A stretch of 64,000 nucleotides of DNA from Miscanthus floridulus (taxonomy: Eukaryota; Streptophyta; Magnoliopsida; Poales; Poaceae). Made by a program: the position numbers and the translations under genes. The DNA lies in NCBI RefSeq assembly GCF_019320115.1, contig NC_089593.1:39440675-39504674 (forward strand). Direction: 5' to 3'. A model generated the notes under the pieces. That model was given only the letters and a program-made list of their open reading frames with translations. It was not told the DNA's origin and ran no database searches. Shown here piece by piece: positions 62,901-64,000 of this stretch. Numbering within the stretch: the first letter of the stretch is position 1; each line of letters opens with the position of its first letter.

Positions 62901-64000
62901 AAATGATTTCTGAGCCTATGGTACTTTTGGCACAGACCATGCACCTATCTTGCACTAATACTAACACTATATCCAAACGGACCGAAATGAGATTCCACTT
63001 GAGCCTCGTCACCTAGGAGTTCCATCGAGTGCAGTCAAAATGATTTCCAAGCCTTGTTTGGAACAAACCGTGCACCTGTCTTGCACTAATACTAACACTA
63101 TCTCCAAACAGACTGAAACAAGATTTCACTTGAGCCTCGTCACCTAGGAGTACCATCGGGTGCGTCCAAAATGATTTCTGATCCTATGGTATATTTGGCA
63201 CAAACCATGCACCTATCTTGCACTAATCCTAACACTATATCCAAATGGACCGAAATGAGATTCGACTTGAGCCTCGTCACCTAGGAGTTCTATCGGGTCG
63301 GTCAAAATGATTTCTGAGCCTTGTTTGGAACAAACCGTGCACTTATCTTACACTAATACTAATACTATCTCCAAACGGACAGAAACAAGATTCAATTTGA
63401 GCCTCGTCGCCTAGGAGTTCCATCGGGTGCTTCCGAAATGATTTCTGAGCCTTGTTTGGCACAAACCGTGCACCTATCTTTCATTGATACTAACACTATC
63501 TCCAAATGGACTGAAACAAGATTCCACTTGAGCCTTGTCACCTAGGAGTTCCATCGGGTGCGTCCAAAATGATTTTTGAGCCTATGGTACATTAGGCACA
63601 AACCATGCACCTATCTTGCACTAAAACTAACACTATATCCAAACGGACCGAAATGAGATTTCACTTGAGCCTCGTCACCAAGGAGTTCTATCGGGTGCGG
63701 TCAAAATGATTTCCGAGCCTTGTTTGGAACAAACCGTGCACCTATCTTGCACTAATACTAACACTAACTCCAAACGGACCGAAACAAGATTCCACTTAAG
63801 CCTCGTCATCTAGAGATCCATCGGGTGCTTTCGAAATGATTTCCGAGCCTTGTTTGGCACAAACCGTGCACCTATCTTGCACTGATACTAACACTATCTT
63901 CAAACGGACCGAAACAAGATTCCACTTGTGGCTCGTCATCTAGGAGTTCCATCGGGTGCTTCCGAAATGATTTCCGAAACTTGTTTGGCACAAACCGTGC
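56988..64000. repeat. Centromere-type satellite array, block III
   Basis: The satellite resumes after the TRIM element in the same orientation and phase and runs to the end of the window (roughly 53 monomers). The three classes A, B and C continue in order. The stretch around 57.0-58.1 kb is paralogous to 60.6-61.2 kb, with the copies 3582 bp apart. No gene is seen. Confidence 0.9.

Noticed and set aside
1..64000. Regularly spaced repeats suggestive of a CRISPR array
   Set aside because: The whole 131/137-bp monomer is conserved, with no unique spacers; it is a eukaryotic tandem satellite.

Overview
This window is plant centromere-type DNA: about 58 kb of one tandem satellite family interrupted by two LTR retroelements. 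There is no prokaryotic content and no host protein gene. The satellite monomer (131 or 137 bp, with a conserved CCTAGG near the monomer boundary and a GGCAC-AAACC-GTGC dyad) resembles, from memory, the 137-bp centromeric satellite of sorghum, sugarcane and Miscanthus (pSau3A10/CEN38/SCEN type). A grass of the tribe Andropogoneae is the best guess; the species cannot be settled from the sequence.

Layout. 1-26493: satellite. 26494-31366: a 4.87-kb Ty3/gypsy LTR element, probably CRM-like (centromeric chromovirus). It has two 803-bp LTRs, an initiator-Met primer binding site, a gag-protease frame carrying one in-frame TAG, and no reverse transcriptase, RNase H or integrase, so it is non-autonomous. 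It is flanked by the 5-bp duplication AGTTC. 31372-56235: satellite. 56236-56987: a 752-bp terminal-repeat element whose 274-bp LTRs contain a 5S rRNA-derived domain, which identifies it as a Cassandra-type TRIM; its target duplication is AATAC. 56993-64000: satellite.

Satellite organisation. Three monomer classes recur in a fixed order: A (137 bp), B (131 bp, TTTGGAAC) and C (131 bp, TTTGGCAC), giving a basic unit of about 399 bp. Larger duplications of whole groups of monomers lie on top of this: 804 bp (about 3.2-4.8 kb), 1339 bp (8.27-10.95 kb), 2404 bp (17.16-21.97 kb), and a macro-unit of 7419 bp (31372-38790) repeated as 8577 bp (38791-47367). The macro-unit size change is explained exactly by a 1563-bp gain and a 405-bp loss. 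This is the pattern expected from repeated unequal exchange. Most variation between monomers is at CpG sites, and the LTR pair of the larger element differs only by transitions; both fit dense cytosine methylation.

How the parts relate: the satellite is the substrate, and the two elements inserted after the local duplications, because intact paralogous empty sites exist (38786-38790, 47363-47367 and 60570-60574). The many short open frames within the satellite are products of the repeat and are not annotated as genes. I see no convincing new functional system. The most interesting items are the trimeric and macro-repeat architecture, the gag-protease-only element with a duplicated polypurine/LTR-start segment, the Cassandra insertion in centromeric satellite, and a local cluster of small indels at about 55.08-55.9 kb that may be a sequence-quality problem.
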